A stretch of 64,000 nt of DNA from Nesterenkonia sp. E16_10 (GCF_017347085.1 NZ_JADPSA010000029.1:1-64000), one strand, 5' to 3'. Positions 48,616-57,367 are shown, counted from the stretch's first letter. The notes: generated by a model not told the origin, from the sequence alone. Translations and numbers: made by a program.

Positions 48616-48764
48616 GGCAGCCCATGGGCTCGACACATCGGCCGAAAGTACCAGAGCGCGACCGTGCCAATGGCCAGGTGGAATCAGGCTCCGGGGCTGA
48701 TGTGCCCGCCGCCGGCATCGATGAAGGTGGAAGCACCCACTCAATCTAGCCAAGGAGCATCGTC

Positions 48765-49295
48765 ATGAGAACGCCTGAACCCCACCTCACCCGAGAGAAC
48801 CTTCCGTCCCAGGGCCGTCTCGAAGACCTGCGCCTGCCCGTGCAGGCCAGACTCGCAGCGGCATGGACCAGCTTCATGTTTCTCTACATCTACGTCGACT
48901 ATCTCGCGCTGTACAAGCCCGGCTTCCTCGACGAGATTCTGGGCGGCACCGTCCACGAGTTCGACACCGGCCCCACCTTCGTCGCCCTTTCGCTCACGCT
49001 CATCGCCATCCCGAGCCTGATGATCCTGCTCTCCACGACGCTGCCCGCGCGGGTCAGCCGCACCATCAACCTCGTCGTGGCGACGCTCTACATCCCCGTC
49101 ACGATCTACAACGCAGCGGGGGAGTCGTGGAGCTACTCCTACTTCTACGGCCTCTCCATCGGACTCGAGGTGCTGCTGCTGGCCTTCATCCTGCGCTCCT
49201 CATGGACCTGGCCCCGCCACACCGCCTCCGGGCACGGTCAGGATTCGTCCCGGTCCGCGGTTCTAGCGGTTCCGCACCCGAGACAAGTACGTTGA
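48765..49295 (+). CDS. Small integral membrane protein (DUF6326-like)
   Basis: A 176-residue protein with four predicted membrane helices at about 28-46, 66-88, 95-113 and 120-142, and hydrophilic ends. Conserved-looking parts are the N-terminal LPVQARLAAAWTSFMFLYIY and the YNAAGE segment between helices 3 and 4. It resembles small proteins of unknown function often found beside regulators. AAGGAG is a good ribosome site. Its gene is divergent from the two-component operon, which suggests it is controlled by that system; this is inference. Confidence 0.75.
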   Translation: MRTPEPHLTRENLPSQGRLEDLRLPVQARLAAAWTSFMFLYIYVDYLALYKPGFLDEILGGTVHEFDTGPTFVALSLTLIAIPSLMILLSTTLPARVSRTINLVVATLYIPVTIYNAAGESWSYSYFYGLSIGLEVLLLAFILRSSWTWPRHTASGHGQDSSRSAVLAVPHPRQVR

Positions 49296-49537
49296 CAGGA
49301 GTCCCATCGGGCCTTGCACCCACCCACGAAGAAGAGTCGGACTGGTGTGCCGTGCCGATCAGGAATGTCGTGGGTCGTCGGAGCCCCTGCATGTCGGCGG
49401 GCTCGAGCACCCCCGGCAGCTCAACCCACCCACCCCACGGGCACACCGCAGGGCAGATCCTAGCCGCAGGGCATCGTGGCGACCGCCCACGCAGGCCACC
49501 TCAGCGATCGACTCACTACCAGTGACGGGAGAACAGC

Positions 49538-50599
49538 ATGACATCGCAGAGACACCACGCCGACACGAGCGGCGCTCCCCACGCCTCGCACCGAGAAAGT
49601 GTCTCGATGCAGGCCATGGTGCAGACCGGCTACGGCTCCACGGAAGTCTTCGAGCTCGCAGAGATCGAGCGCCCCAGGATCGGCGAGCACGAGGTGCTGG
49701 TCCGTGTGCACGCGGCCGGCCTCGACCGTGGAACCTGGCACATGATGGTTGGCCGACCGTATCTGCTGCGGGTGATCGGCTTCGGCTTCCGCAGGCCGAA
49801 GAATCCCGTGCCGGGAATCGACGTCGCCGGAACTGTGGCTGAGGTGGGCTCCTCGGTGACCGGGTTCGCCCTCGGTCAACCGGTCTACGGGATGTCCCGC
49901 GGCTCCTTCGCCGAATACGCCGCGGTTCTGGAGACCAAGCTGGCGGCGAAACCGGCGAACCTGACCTTCGAACAGGCCGCCGTCGTTCCCATCTCCGGCG
50001 GTACAGCCCTCCAGGCGCTGAGTGACTCTGGCCAGGTGAAGCAGGGCCAGAAGGTGCTGGTCCTGGGTGCCTCCGGTGGTGTCGGCAGCTTCGCCGTGCA
50101 GATCGCCAAGGCATGCGGCGCGGAGGTGACGGGGGTTTGCAGCCCCGGCAAGCAGGACTTCGTGCGATCCCTCGGCGCTGATCACGTCATCGACTACACC
50201 CGGGAGGACTTCGCGGACGGCTCGGATCACTACGATCTGATCCTCGACATCGCCGGCAATCCCCCTCTCGCCCGGCTGCGACACGCCCTGACCCCCACCG
50301 GGACCGCCGTCATCGTCGGTGGCGAGGGAGGTGGTGACTGGACTGGTGGATTCGGGAGAAGCCTGCGGGCGCCATTGTTCTCGAGATTCCTGAGCCAGCG
50401 GCTCACCATGCTTGCGTCCAAGGAACGCGGAAGTGACCTGGAACGACTTGCCGAGCACTTGAAGAGCGGCACGGTCACGCCGCGTGTGGACCGTACCTTT
50501 CCCCTGGCGAAGGTTCCAGAGGCGATGCGGCGTCTCGAAGCTGGAGACGTGTGCGGCAAGATCGCGATCACGCTGCCGGGGTCTGACCTCCCGGGGTGA
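49538..50599 (+). CDS. NAD(P)-dependent medium-chain dehydrogenase, zinc-independent (quinone oxidoreductase-like)
   Basis: MDR-superfamily enzyme of 353 residues. The N-terminal GroES-like domain has GEHEVLVRVHAAGLDRGTW and PGIDVAGTVAEVG; the zinc-binding cysteine and histidine ligands of true alcohol dehydrogenases are absent. The nucleotide-binding motif is LGASGGVGSFAVQIAK with AxxGxxG spacing. The ATG at 49538 has GGGAG upstream; a later ATG at 49607 matches where the domain starts, so the first 23 residues may be extra. The substrate is unknown. The 242 bases before it hold no gene. Confidence 0.87.
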   Translation: MTSQRHHADTSGAPHASHRESVSMQAMVQTGYGSTEVFELAEIERPRIGEHEVLVRVHAAGLDRGTWHMMVGRPYLLRVIGFGFRRPKNPVPGIDVAGTVAEVGSSVTGFALGQPVYGMSRGSFAEYAAVLETKLAAKPANLTFEQAAVVPISGGTALQALSDSGQVKQGQKVLVLGASGGVGSFAVQIAKACGAEVTGVCSPGKQDFVRSLGADHVIDYTREDFADGSDHYDLILDIAGNPPLARLRHALTPTGTAVIVGGEGGGDWTGGFGRSLRAPLFSRFLSQRLTMLASKERGSDLERLAEHLKSGTVTPRVDRTFPLAKVPEAMRRLEAGDVCGKIAITLPGSDLPG

Positions 50600-50645
50600 A
50601 TCCGCGGTTCGTGCCTGATGAATGTGATGCCAGGTGCAGACACAG

Positions 50646-50680
50646 CTAGGGGGCGTCAGCTACGCGCTGACGCCCCCTAG
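50646..50680. terminator. Strong bidirectional terminator
   Basis: Perfect 15-bp arms CTAGGGGGCGTCAGC (50646-50660) and complement (50666-50680) with a 5-nt loop. It sits between the convergent ends of the dehydrogenase gene and the rpf gene. Confidence 0.92.
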
Positions 50681-50707
50681 TGGTGTGCCTTCTGGCACAA
50701 ACTTGAA

Positions 50708-51412
50708 TCAGCCTGCTGCGGGCAGCTTCAGCTGATCGCCGACGAAGATCAGGTTGGGATCCTGGACGGTGTCGGTGTTGGCGTTCCAGATGTCCTTCCA
50801 ATCCAGGCCGAGGGCGTTGGCGATGCTGGAGAGCGAGTCGCCGGCCTGCACGGTGTAGGTCTCGCCGGAGGTCTGAACCTCAACCTGCTGCGGTGCCTGC
50901 TCGACCGGAGCCTGCTCCACGGGTGCTGGCTCAGGGGCGGGTGCCGGTGCCGGCTCGGGTGCCGGTGCAGGCTCGGGAGCGGGCTCAGGGGCCGGTGCTG
51001 GCTCAGGAGCTGACTGCTCCGGTGCCGGCTCGCTCTGCGCGGGAGCAGTGTTGCCGCCGCCGCCACCCGGGTTGCCGGAGAGGCCGAGCTGAGCGGAGCA
51101 GGAAGGCCATGCGCCCCAGCCCTGGATCTCCCAGAGTGCGTGGGCGCGGCTGATCTGCTCGGACTTGCTGGCATCGCTGGGGAGACCGGAGCCGCCCACT
51201 GCCTGCCAGGACTGCTGGGAGAACTGCACGCCGCCGTAGTAGCCGTTGCCGGTGTTGATCGACCAGTTGCCACCGGACTCGCACTGTGCGAGCTGGTCCC
51301 ACTGGCCCGAGGCGCTTGCGGCAGGAGCCTGTGCGACGACGGCTGCGCCGGCGAGCGTGGCAGCTGCGAGGCTACCGCCGAGAACCTTCTTGAAAGTCTG
51401 CTTGGTCTGCAT
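50708..51412 (-). CDS. rpf: Resuscitation-promoting factor with LysM domain
   Basis: A secreted muralytic enzyme that helps dormant cells regrow. A signal peptide covers residues 1-35 (likely cut after ASA). The Rpf domain follows at 36-112 with the catalytic Glu45 in CESGGNW. A Pro/Ala/Glu linker with repeated PAPEPAPE spans about 120-185. The C-terminal LysM (YTVQAGDSLSSIANALGLDW) binds peptidoglycan. The ATG at 51412 is chosen because it directly precedes a normal signal peptide; the frame opens further upstream. Expression is probably controlled by the long upstream region. Confidence 0.94.
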   Translation of the reverse strand: MQTKQTFKKVLGGSLAAATLAGAAVVAQAPAASASGQWDQLAQCESGGNWSINTGNGYYGGVQFSQQSWQAVGGSGLPSDASKSEQISRAHALWEIQGWGAWPSCSAQLGLSGNPGGGGGNTAPAQSEPAPEQSAPEPAPAPEPAPEPAPAPEPAPAPAPEPAPVEQAPVEQAPQQVEVQTSGETYTVQAGDSLSSIANALGLDWKDIWNANTDTVQDPNLIFVGDQLKLPAAG

Positions 51413-51883
51413 GAGAGTTGAGTCCCGAAGTCCCTGCACTCGTGACCCTCCCGGGCCGTCCTCGTGTCACCGTCCGCCTTCATGATGTGTAGCGGTCAAG
51501 TTTCACCTGAGTCGGCGTGGACGGTGGTGGGCAGCCGGCTCCGGTGCTTCCTGATTGCCGTGTGTGGGCCTGGGAACGGAGGCCCAGTCGTTACAGCGGC
51601 ATCACGGAAGATGTCCGTTAACCAGTAAAAGGTCTCGATTTGATTGCGTCAACCGGGGCCTGGGTGACCTCGAACACTCAAAAACCCCGGAACTACGCGG
51701 AATTTACTTCGTTACCTGGCCGTTATCAACGTTCCTGTGAATAGTATGTGAGTGATGAAACCGTGACGCGCGACGCGTGCTGGAGGGCCGCTCTGCGCTC
51801 GCTCGACGAGGGGGAGCGGTTTCCACCATGTGGGAATTTTGGTGCGCGAACCGCCAAAGTTTCGAATCTGGTGCAAGAATCAG
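51413..51883. promoter_or_regulatory. 471-bp rpf upstream region with four CGTTA/TAACG sites
   Basis: No gene is seen. CGTTA (TAACG on the rpf strand) occurs at 51589, 51616, 51710 and 51721; the last two are 11 bp apart, one helical turn. Such direct repeats suit an OmpR-type regulator such as MtrA, which controls cell-wall hydrolase genes in actinomycetes. The rest is less GC-rich than coding DNA. An inverted repeat TGGGCCT/AGGCCCA flanks 51564-51587. The last 140 bases lead to the Lrp gene on the plus strand; AAGAAT at 51875 is a weak -10 box. Confidence 0.45.
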
Positions 51884-52360
51884 ATGATGGACGGTGTGGA
51901 TCGCGCAATCATTTCTGCGCTGCGAAAAGATGGACGGATTCCCAACGCGGCGTTGGCCCAGAAGGTCGGACTCACCGCCGGGCCCTGCCTGCGCCGGGTC
52001 CAGCGGCTCGAGGCCGAGGGTGTCATTCTGGGCTATACCGCTGACATCAACCCCGAAGCACTGGGGCAGTCCTTCGAGGTCGGTCTGGACATCGAGCTCA
52101 AATGGGGCGACCGAGAGACCGTAGAACGGTTTGAGGACACCATGGCGAGTTACGAGGAGGTCCTCGAGCTGCTCCGGCTCTTCGGCTCACCGGACTATTT
52201 CGCCCGCGTCGCGGTGGCGGATCTCCATGCCTACGAGCGGTTCCTCACCAAGAAGGTGCTGACCATTCCCGGGGTTCAGGGCACGGACTCCGCCTTCCCG
52301 ATGAAGATCATCAAGAGCCAGCGCCCGCATCTGAACACCGGGAAGTCCTTCGACGAGTGA
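51884..52360 (+). CDS. Lrp/AsnC-family transcription regulator
   Basis: A 158-residue amino-acid-responsive regulator. The N-terminal winged helix (VDRAIISALRKDGRIPNAAL, with LTAGPCLRRVQRLEAEGVI as recognition part) is followed by the RAM/AsnC ligand domain, which has the usual GSPDYFARVAVADLHAYERF. Two adjacent ATGs at 51884 and 51887 are possible starts. The MFS transporter gene follows seven bases after the stop, so this protein probably controls it, perhaps as an amino-acid exporter switch. Confidence 0.92.
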   Translation: MMDGVDRAIISALRKDGRIPNAALAQKVGLTAGPCLRRVQRLEAEGVILGYTADINPEALGQSFEVGLDIELKWGDRETVERFEDTMASYEEVLELLRLFGSPDYFARVAVADLHAYERFLTKKVLTIPGVQGTDSAFPMKIIKSQRPHLNTGKSFDE

Positions 52361-52367
52361 GTCGCGC

Positions 52368-53600
52368 ATGAGCGCGGCCGGAGAGGCTGCTCCTCGGCGC
52401 CTGCCGCAGCTGATGATGATCGTCACGGTCCTGATCGTGGCGGCGAATCTGCGTCCCGCGATCACCGCGGTGGGTCCGCTCATCGAACGCATCGGCCAGG
52501 ACACCGGCCTGGGTCCGGCAGCCCTTGGGCTCCTCGGCGCCATCCCGGCCCTGGGCTTCGGCATCGTCGCGCTCTTCATCGCGGCGCTGGGGCGCCGCTG
52601 GGGGCTCGAGCGGACCATCTTCATCTCGCTGCTGCTGCTGGGACTCGGCACGCTGCTGCGGTCGCTGCCCCTGGGCGCCTTCTCGCTCTTTGCCGGGACG
52701 GTCATCCTCAGCGCCGCCATCGGGGTGGCCAATGTGCTGGTCCCCGCGGTGGTCAAACGTGACTTTCCCGCCCGGGTCCCGGTCATGACCGGGCTCTACA
52801 CGGCGGTGCTGGTCGGCTGCGCCGCGGTGGCCTCCGGCACGGCGGTGCCGGTGGCGGCGGCCAAGGGCTGGGAGTTCACCCTCGGGGTCTCGGCGATCTT
52901 CGCGCTGCTCTCCGCCGGCCTCTGGGGAATCCGGCTCAGGGGGAGCCGGCGGGTCGGCTCCGCCACGGCCCCCGGCTCGCTCGGCGCGATGGTCCCCGAC
53001 CCCGCGTCGCTCGTGTCGGGCTCCCGCGGCGGGACGATGTGGCGCTCCGCGGTCGCCTGGCAGGTCACCGCCTACTTCGCCCTGCAGTCGGGCATCTTCT
53101 ACCTGATGCTCACCTGGTTCCCCGCCATCCAGACCTCCCACGGCGTGACCGAGGCCGCCGCCGGGTTCTGGCTCGGCGCGTATCAGGCCATCGGGATCCT
53201 CGCCAGCCTGGTGGTGGGACCGATCATGCAGCGCGCCCAGGACCAGCGCGCGGTCGTGGTCGCGCTGGCGGGCATCATGTTCCTCGGTGTGCTCGGCATC
53301 TTGTTCTTCCCGGCGGCGATGCCCGCCTGGGCGCTGATCGTCGGGTTCGCCTCGGGCGGCAACCTGCTGGCGGGACTGACCCTGATCAGCATGCGCGCCC
53401 GCACCTCGGCGGAGGCCGGTCGGCTCTCCGGCATGGCCCAGGGTGTGGGATATCTGCTCGCCGCCGTGGGGCCGCTGCTGGCCGGCACGCTCTTCGAGTT
53501 CACCGGCTCCTGGTCCCCGGTGCTGTGGATCATCGCGGCCGCCGTCGTCGTGATGGCGGTGGTGGGGCTCTTCGCCGGGCGCCGGGTGGACGTGCTCTGA
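52368..53600 (+). CDS. MFS transporter, CynX/NimT type
   Basis: A 410-residue transporter with twelve predicted helices in two halves. The first helix has the family motif NLRPAITAVGPLIE, followed by GLLGAIPALGFG. Between the halves, about residues 190-225, is a hydrophilic loop. CynX/NimT members are linked to cyanate or nitroimidazole transport, but Lrp-linked ones may export amino acids; the substrate is not known here. It is cotranscribed with the Lrp gene and converges on sulP with only 15 bases between. Confidence 0.88.
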   Translation: MSAAGEAAPRRLPQLMMIVTVLIVAANLRPAITAVGPLIERIGQDTGLGPAALGLLGAIPALGFGIVALFIAALGRRWGLERTIFISLLLLGLGTLLRSLPLGAFSLFAGTVILSAAIGVANVLVPAVVKRDFPARVPVMTGLYTAVLVGCAAVASGTAVPVAAAKGWEFTLGVSAIFALLSAGLWGIRLRGSRRVGSATAPGSLGAMVPDPASLVSGSRGGTMWRSAVAWQVTAYFALQSGIFYLMLTWFPAIQTSHGVTEAAAGFWLGAYQAIGILASLVVGPIMQRAQDQRAVVVALAGIMFLGVLGILFFPAAMPAWALIVGFASGGNLLAGLTLISMRARTSAEAGRLSGMAQGVGYLLAAVGPLLAGTLFEFTGSWSPVLWIIAAAVVVMAVVGLFAGRRVDVL

Positions 53601-53615
53601 TCCCCTGTCCGAGGC

Positions 53616-55262
53616 CTACGGGGGAGACGCCTCGCGGTCACGCCGCACGTGGCTGCGGGCATGCTCCACCGCAGGGGCCAGTTCGGTGAAGAGGTGCTTG
53701 TGGTGGCGCAGGGATTCAAGGACGCCGACCCGGGTGACCAGAGCGAGATGTCGGTCCTGGATGCCCTTCACCAGCACTGTGATGCCGCGCCGTTCCAGTG
53801 CGGTGACCATCTCCGACACCACCCGGGCGCCGGTGGCGTCGAGCACCTGCAGCTGAGACATCCGGATGATCACCACATCGACGTTCTGGATCTCGGTGAC
53901 CTTCTCCAGAACCCGCTCGGCCGCGCCGAAGAAGAGCGCCCCATCCAGACGGAACACCGCGATATGGCCGTCCCCGGCCTGCGCCGGGCCAGGAATCACC
54001 TCCCGGTGCACCCCGCTGGTCGCGACCATCGAGCGCAGCGCGAAGAACGCGGCGACGACGACGCCGATCTGCACCGCCTCGATCAGATCCAGGGACACCG
54101 TGATCACCGCGGTGACGAGGAAGACCAGGGTGTCGGCACGTGTGGAGCCGACGATCGCGCGGACCGCGGCCACAGAGACCATGCGTGCCGCGGTGACCAT
54201 CAGCACCCCGGCGAGGGCCGCCAGCGGGATCTGGGACACCGGGCCGGTGGCCAGGTAGACGACGCCGAGCAGCACCGCCGCGTGGACGATGGCGGCCAGC
54301 CGGGTGCGCGCCCCGGAACGGATGTTCACCGCCGTGCGAGCGATCGCTCCGGTGGCCGGCATGCCGCCGAAGAAGCCCGAGGCCACCGAGGCCAGGCCCT
54401 GCCCGACGAGCTCGCGGTCCGCGTCATAGGGACCGGTGTCGGAGATCGAGGTCGCCACTCGCGCCGAGAGCAGCGATTCGATCGCCGCCAGTGCGGCGAT
54501 GGTGGCCGCCGGAGCGGCCAGCGCCAGGAGGGTGGCGCCGTCGAACTCGGGCAGCACCGGGGCCGGAAGCGAGTCGGGCAGCGCACCGATCCGGGCCGTG
54601 GGCAGGTCCAGCAGCGCTGCCGCGACGGTGGCAGCGATGATCGCCAGGATCGATCCGGGCATCTGCGGGTGGATGCGAGGCGCCCCGATCATGATCACCG
54701 CGACCAGCACGACCAGTCCCACGGGTGCGGCGATCTGCTGCCAGGGCACGGTGGCCAGGCTCTGCGCGGCGGATACCGCGGCGTTGGCGCTGGGTCCGGC
54801 GAGGACGCCAAGCGCGGCGGGCACCTGTTGTAGGAAGATGATGACGGCGATGCCGAGGGTGAAGCCCTCGATCACCGGCCAGGGCAGGAAGGAGACCACC
54901 CGGCCCAGCTTCAGCGCCCCGGCGGCGATCACCAGGAGCCCGGCCAGCACGGTCACCACGGCCAGGGCGAGGATGCCGTGGGCGGCGATTACCGGGCCCA
55001 AGACGACGACCATGGCGCCGGTGGGGCCCGAGACCTGCACGTTGGACCCGCCGAACACCGCGGCGATGAACCCGGCCACGACCGCGGTGATCAGACCGCT
55101 CGCGGCCCCGGCTCCGGAGCTGACCCCGAAGGCCAGCGCGAGCGGGAGCGCCACGATGCCCACGGTGACCCCGGCGACCAGGTCGCCTCTCCAGGTGCGC
55201 GGGATCGCGGCGTAGTCAGAGCGTCGGGGCAACAGCGCCCGGATGGACGCCACGGCCTTCAT
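53616..55262 (-). CDS. SulP-family anion transporter with STAS domain
   Basis: A 548-residue membrane transporter of the SLC26/SulP family. The N-terminal transport domain has about 12-14 helices, with FGGSNVQVSGPTGAMVVVL as family motif (the GSSxxxxxGP-like segment) and a second signature PATGAIARTAVNIRSGA. The STAS domain covers the last ~110 residues (HIAVFRLDGALFFGAAE). SulP members move sulfate, bicarbonate or dicarboxylates; the substrate is open. It overlaps the arsR-type gene by four bases and is under its control. Confidence 0.9.
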   Translation of the reverse strand: MKAVASIRALLPRRSDYAAIPRTWRGDLVAGVTVGIVALPLALAFGVSSGAGAASGLITAVVAGFIAAVFGGSNVQVSGPTGAMVVVLGPVIAAHGILALAVVTVLAGLLVIAAGALKLGRVVSFLPWPVIEGFTLGIAVIIFLQQVPAALGVLAGPSANAAVSAAQSLATVPWQQIAAPVGLVVLVAVIMIGAPRIHPQMPGSILAIIAATVAAALLDLPTARIGALPDSLPAPVLPEFDGATLLALAAPAATIAALAAIESLLSARVATSISDTGPYDADRELVGQGLASVASGFFGGMPATGAIARTAVNIRSGARTRLAAIVHAAVLLGVVYLATGPVSQIPLAALAGVLMVTAARMVSVAAVRAIVGSTRADTLVFLVTAVITVSLDLIEAVQIGVVVAAFFALRSMVATSGVHREVIPGPAQAGDGHIAVFRLDGALFFGAAERVLEKVTEIQNVDVVIIRMSQLQVLDATGARVVSEMVTALERRGITVLVKGIQDRHLALVTRVGVLESLRHHKHLFTELAPAVEHARSHVRRDREASPP

Positions 55263-55645
55263 CGGTGGCCAGTGACAGTGGCGGAATCCGCCGGTGACTC
55301 CGCGGCGAGCGCGTGGGCGAGATTCCGCTCGGTGCTGCGCAGGATCTCCTGGAGCAGCGCCTTCGCCACCGCCAGCAGCTCGGCCACCTGAGGGTGGGCC
55401 AGTGAGTAGAACATCTGCAGTCCGCGCCGTCGGGACACGACCAGATCGTAGCGTCGCAGCACTGCCAGGTGCTGGGAGAGATGCGAGGCCTCCAGCGCGG
55501 TCTCGGCGAGCAGATCGGTCACCGAGACCTCCGGCTGCTCGGCGAGCAGCTCCAACACCCGGATCCGTACCGGGTGGGAGAGGCCCTTGAAGAGGTTCGC
55601 CTTGACCTGGTTCAACGGGCCTCGTGCCTCGACTTGATCGTCCAC
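55259..55645 (-). CDS. ArsR/SmtB-family transcription regulator without cysteines
   Basis: A 128-residue winged-helix repressor; the helix-turn-helix region is VSVTDLLAETALEASHLSQHLAVLRRYDLV. The GTG at 55645 is chosen because GAGGAG lies a few bases upstream. The chosen product has no cysteine at all, so the ELCVC-type metal site of ArsR and the thiol pairs of BigR/SqrR are absent and the signal must be something else. It is the first gene of an operon with sulP. A palindrome over its own -10 box is the likely operator. Confidence 0.88.
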   Translation of the reverse strand: MDDQVEARGPLNQVKANLFKGLSHPVRIRVLELLAEQPEVSVTDLLAETALEASHLSQHLAVLRRYDLVVSRRRGLQMFYSLAHPQVAELLAVAKALLQEILRSTERNLAHALAAESPADSATVTGHR

Positions 55646-55681
55646 GATCGTCTCCTCACAGCCGCCCAGTAGTTTACTGAT

Positions 55682-55697
55682 TGATGAACTCATCATA
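55682..55697 (-). promoter_or_regulatory. arsR-sulP promoter overlapped by palindromic operator
   Basis: TGATGA (55682-55687), AC, TCATCA (55690-55695) is a perfect palindrome with weaker symmetry outside it. On the minus strand the -10 box TATGAT (55697-55692) overlaps the right arm. Binding here would block polymerase, which fits autorepression by the ArsR-type protein. Confidence 0.6.
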
Positions 55698-55744
55698 TAG
55701 CGCTGGGGGTGAAGGGTCCACGGGTGCTCTTCCTCCACGTGCAC

Positions 55745-55783
55745 GGCCCGGTCGATGACGGGGTCCATCACCCCGGCCGGGCC
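55745..55783 (-). terminator. Terminator after the CitMHS transporter gene
   Basis: Outer arms GGCCCGG (55745-55751) / CCGGGCC (55777-55783) enclose an inner stem GGGGT (55760-55764) / ACCCC (55770-55774). It begins three bases after the stop codon of the minus-strand transporter gene. Confidence 0.65.
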
Positions 55784-55786
55784 GGC

Positions 55787-57367
55787 TCAGCTCCAGGGGA
55801 TCAGTCCCAGCACCAGCGCCAGCACCAGGGCGACCACGGAGAAGATCCACATCGGCACGAAGGAGTACCGGATGTGCTTGCCGATGTCACAGCCGGCCAG
55901 TCCGAGCGCGAGCCACAGGGCCGCGGAGAAGGGGCTGATGAAGGTGCCGATGATATTGCCCACCAGCACGGCGTAGACCACTGCGAGGGTGCTCACTCCG
56001 GCCTGGGTGGAGACCCCCTCCACCACGGGCAGCAGCGCGAAGTAATGCGCATCGGTGCTCAGCAGCAGCTCCAGCGGTAGTCCGAAGACCCCGACGATCA
56101 GGTGCAGATAAGGGATCAGTGCGGCCGGCAGGATCGACACGGCGTCGGTGGCGAGGGATTCCAGCATGCCGGATTCCTCCAGGATGCCCAGGAAGCAGCC
56201 GGCGGCGAGCACGATCGCGCCAGTGGTCACCGCGGCGCCGCCGTTGATCTTCAGCGCCTCCATCTGGTCGCTGACCTTCGGGTAGTTGATCACCAGGGCG
56301 CCGCTGAGGCCGAGCATGAAGGCCAGTGGGGAAGGCAGGATGTCCGAGATCAGCAGGGCAAGCATGCCGAGGACCAGGATGGTGTTCACGGTCATCTTCC
56401 ACCGCGGGGTTGCCAGGGCGTTCTCGGTCCCGCCCCAGAGGTCATCGGCCTCGCCGCTGTAGGCGTCCGTCGTGGCCGCGCCCTGGGCGTTGCGGTCAGA
56501 GCCGCCGGAGGTGGTGGAGCTGGTGGCGCTGCTGCCCCTGCCGGCGCCGGTGTCGCTGACGCTGCTGCCCGTGGTGGTGCGGCTGGTGACGTCGCGGTTC
56601 GAGGCGACGGAGACGAGCTCGCGCTCCTGGACCCGAGCTTCTGCGGGACCCTCTACCGGCTCCTCGGCCGGCTCGACGATCTGCCCACCGGACTGCTGAC
56701 CGGACTGTTCACCGGACTGCGCCTCAACCTCCGCAGCTGCCCTGGCGCGGGCAGCGATCCGGCGCTGCTCGCGCAGACCCAACAGGACTGCAGTCACCAC
56801 GAGCATCACCAGGCACAGGATCTGCACCGGGATCAGGCCGCGCCAGAGCTCGATCGGATCCATGCCGACCACGGCGGCCGAACGGGCCACGGGTCCGCCC
56901 CAGGGCAGCATGTTCAGCACGCCCATGCTCATGCCGGCCAGAAGCAGCAGCAGGTACGGGCTCATGCCCAGGTGTCGGTAGAGCGGGAGCAGCGCCGGGA
57001 TCACGATCAGGAATGTGGAGGCGCCCGCGCCGTCGAGGTGGCAGACCGCCGCCAGCAGCACCGTCCCCACACAGATCGCGATCACATTGCCGCGGGTCAG
57101 CCGCACGGTGAGTCTCACCAGCGGGTCGAAGAGCCCTGCGTGGTTCATGATCCCGAAGAACAGGATGGCGAAGATCAGCATCACCGCGACGTCGAGCACC
57201 GAACCGATGCCCTCGCCGAAGAAGTCACCGATCTCGGTGAAGCTGAAGCCGGCCAGCAGTGCCCCCGCAAAGGGGATCACGGTCAGTCCGACGATGGGAG
57301 CGATGCGCCCCATGATCAGCAGCGTCGTCATGGTGACGATCACCGCCAGGCCGATTAGGCTGAGCAT
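55787..57367 (-). CDS. CitMHS-family citrate/dicarboxylate transporter
   Basis: A 526-residue secondary transporter for (metal-)citrate or related acids. Signatures are ILFFGIMNHAGLFDPL, the VCHLDGAGASTFLI segment and MLPWGGPVARSAAV. About 12 helices are seen in two halves, joined by a long hydrophilic loop (about residues 205-320) that is rich in Glu, Gln, Ser and Thr and much longer than in most homologues. GAGGAG before the ATG is a good ribosome site. It is divergent from the citA-citB-type genes, the standard arrangement for citrate-induced uptake. Confidence 0.92.
   Translation of the reverse strand: MLSLIGLAVIVTMTTLLIMGRIAPIVGLTVIPFAGALLAGFSFTEIGDFFGEGIGSVLDVAVMLIFAILFFGIMNHAGLFDPLVRLTVRLTRGNVIAICVGTVLLAAVCHLDGAGASTFLIVIPALLPLYRHLGMSPYLLLLLAGMSMGVLNMLPWGGPVARSAAVVGMDPIELWRGLIPVQILCLVMLVVTAVLLGLREQRRIAARARAAAEVEAQSGEQSGQQSGGQIVEPAEEPVEGPAEARVQERELVSVASNRDVTSRTTTGSSVSDTGAGRGSSATSSTTSGGSDRNAQGAATTDAYSGEADDLWGGTENALATPRWKMTVNTILVLGMLALLISDILPSPLAFMLGLSGALVINYPKVSDQMEALKINGGAAVTTGAIVLAAGCFLGILEESGMLESLATDAVSILPAALIPYLHLIVGVFGLPLELLLSTDAHYFALLPVVEGVSTQAGVSTLAVVYAVLVGNIIGTFISPFSAALWLALGLAGCDIGKHIRYSFVPMWIFSVVALVLALVLGLIPWS

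Noticed and set aside
49292-49297. Perfect -35 hexamer TTGACA at the end of the DUF6326-like gene
   Set aside because: No acceptable -10 box is found 16-18 bases downstream, and the hexamer overlaps the stop codon region by chance.
49296-49537. Small gene in the 242-bp gap before the dehydrogenase gene
   Set aside because: Frames are open by GC bias only; no ribosome site and no recognisable motif.
51413-51760. c-di-AMP (ydaO-type) riboswitch before rpf
   Set aside because: Such riboswitches precede some actinobacterial rpf genes, but the conserved core segments could not be found by reading the minus strand. A covariance-model search would settle it.
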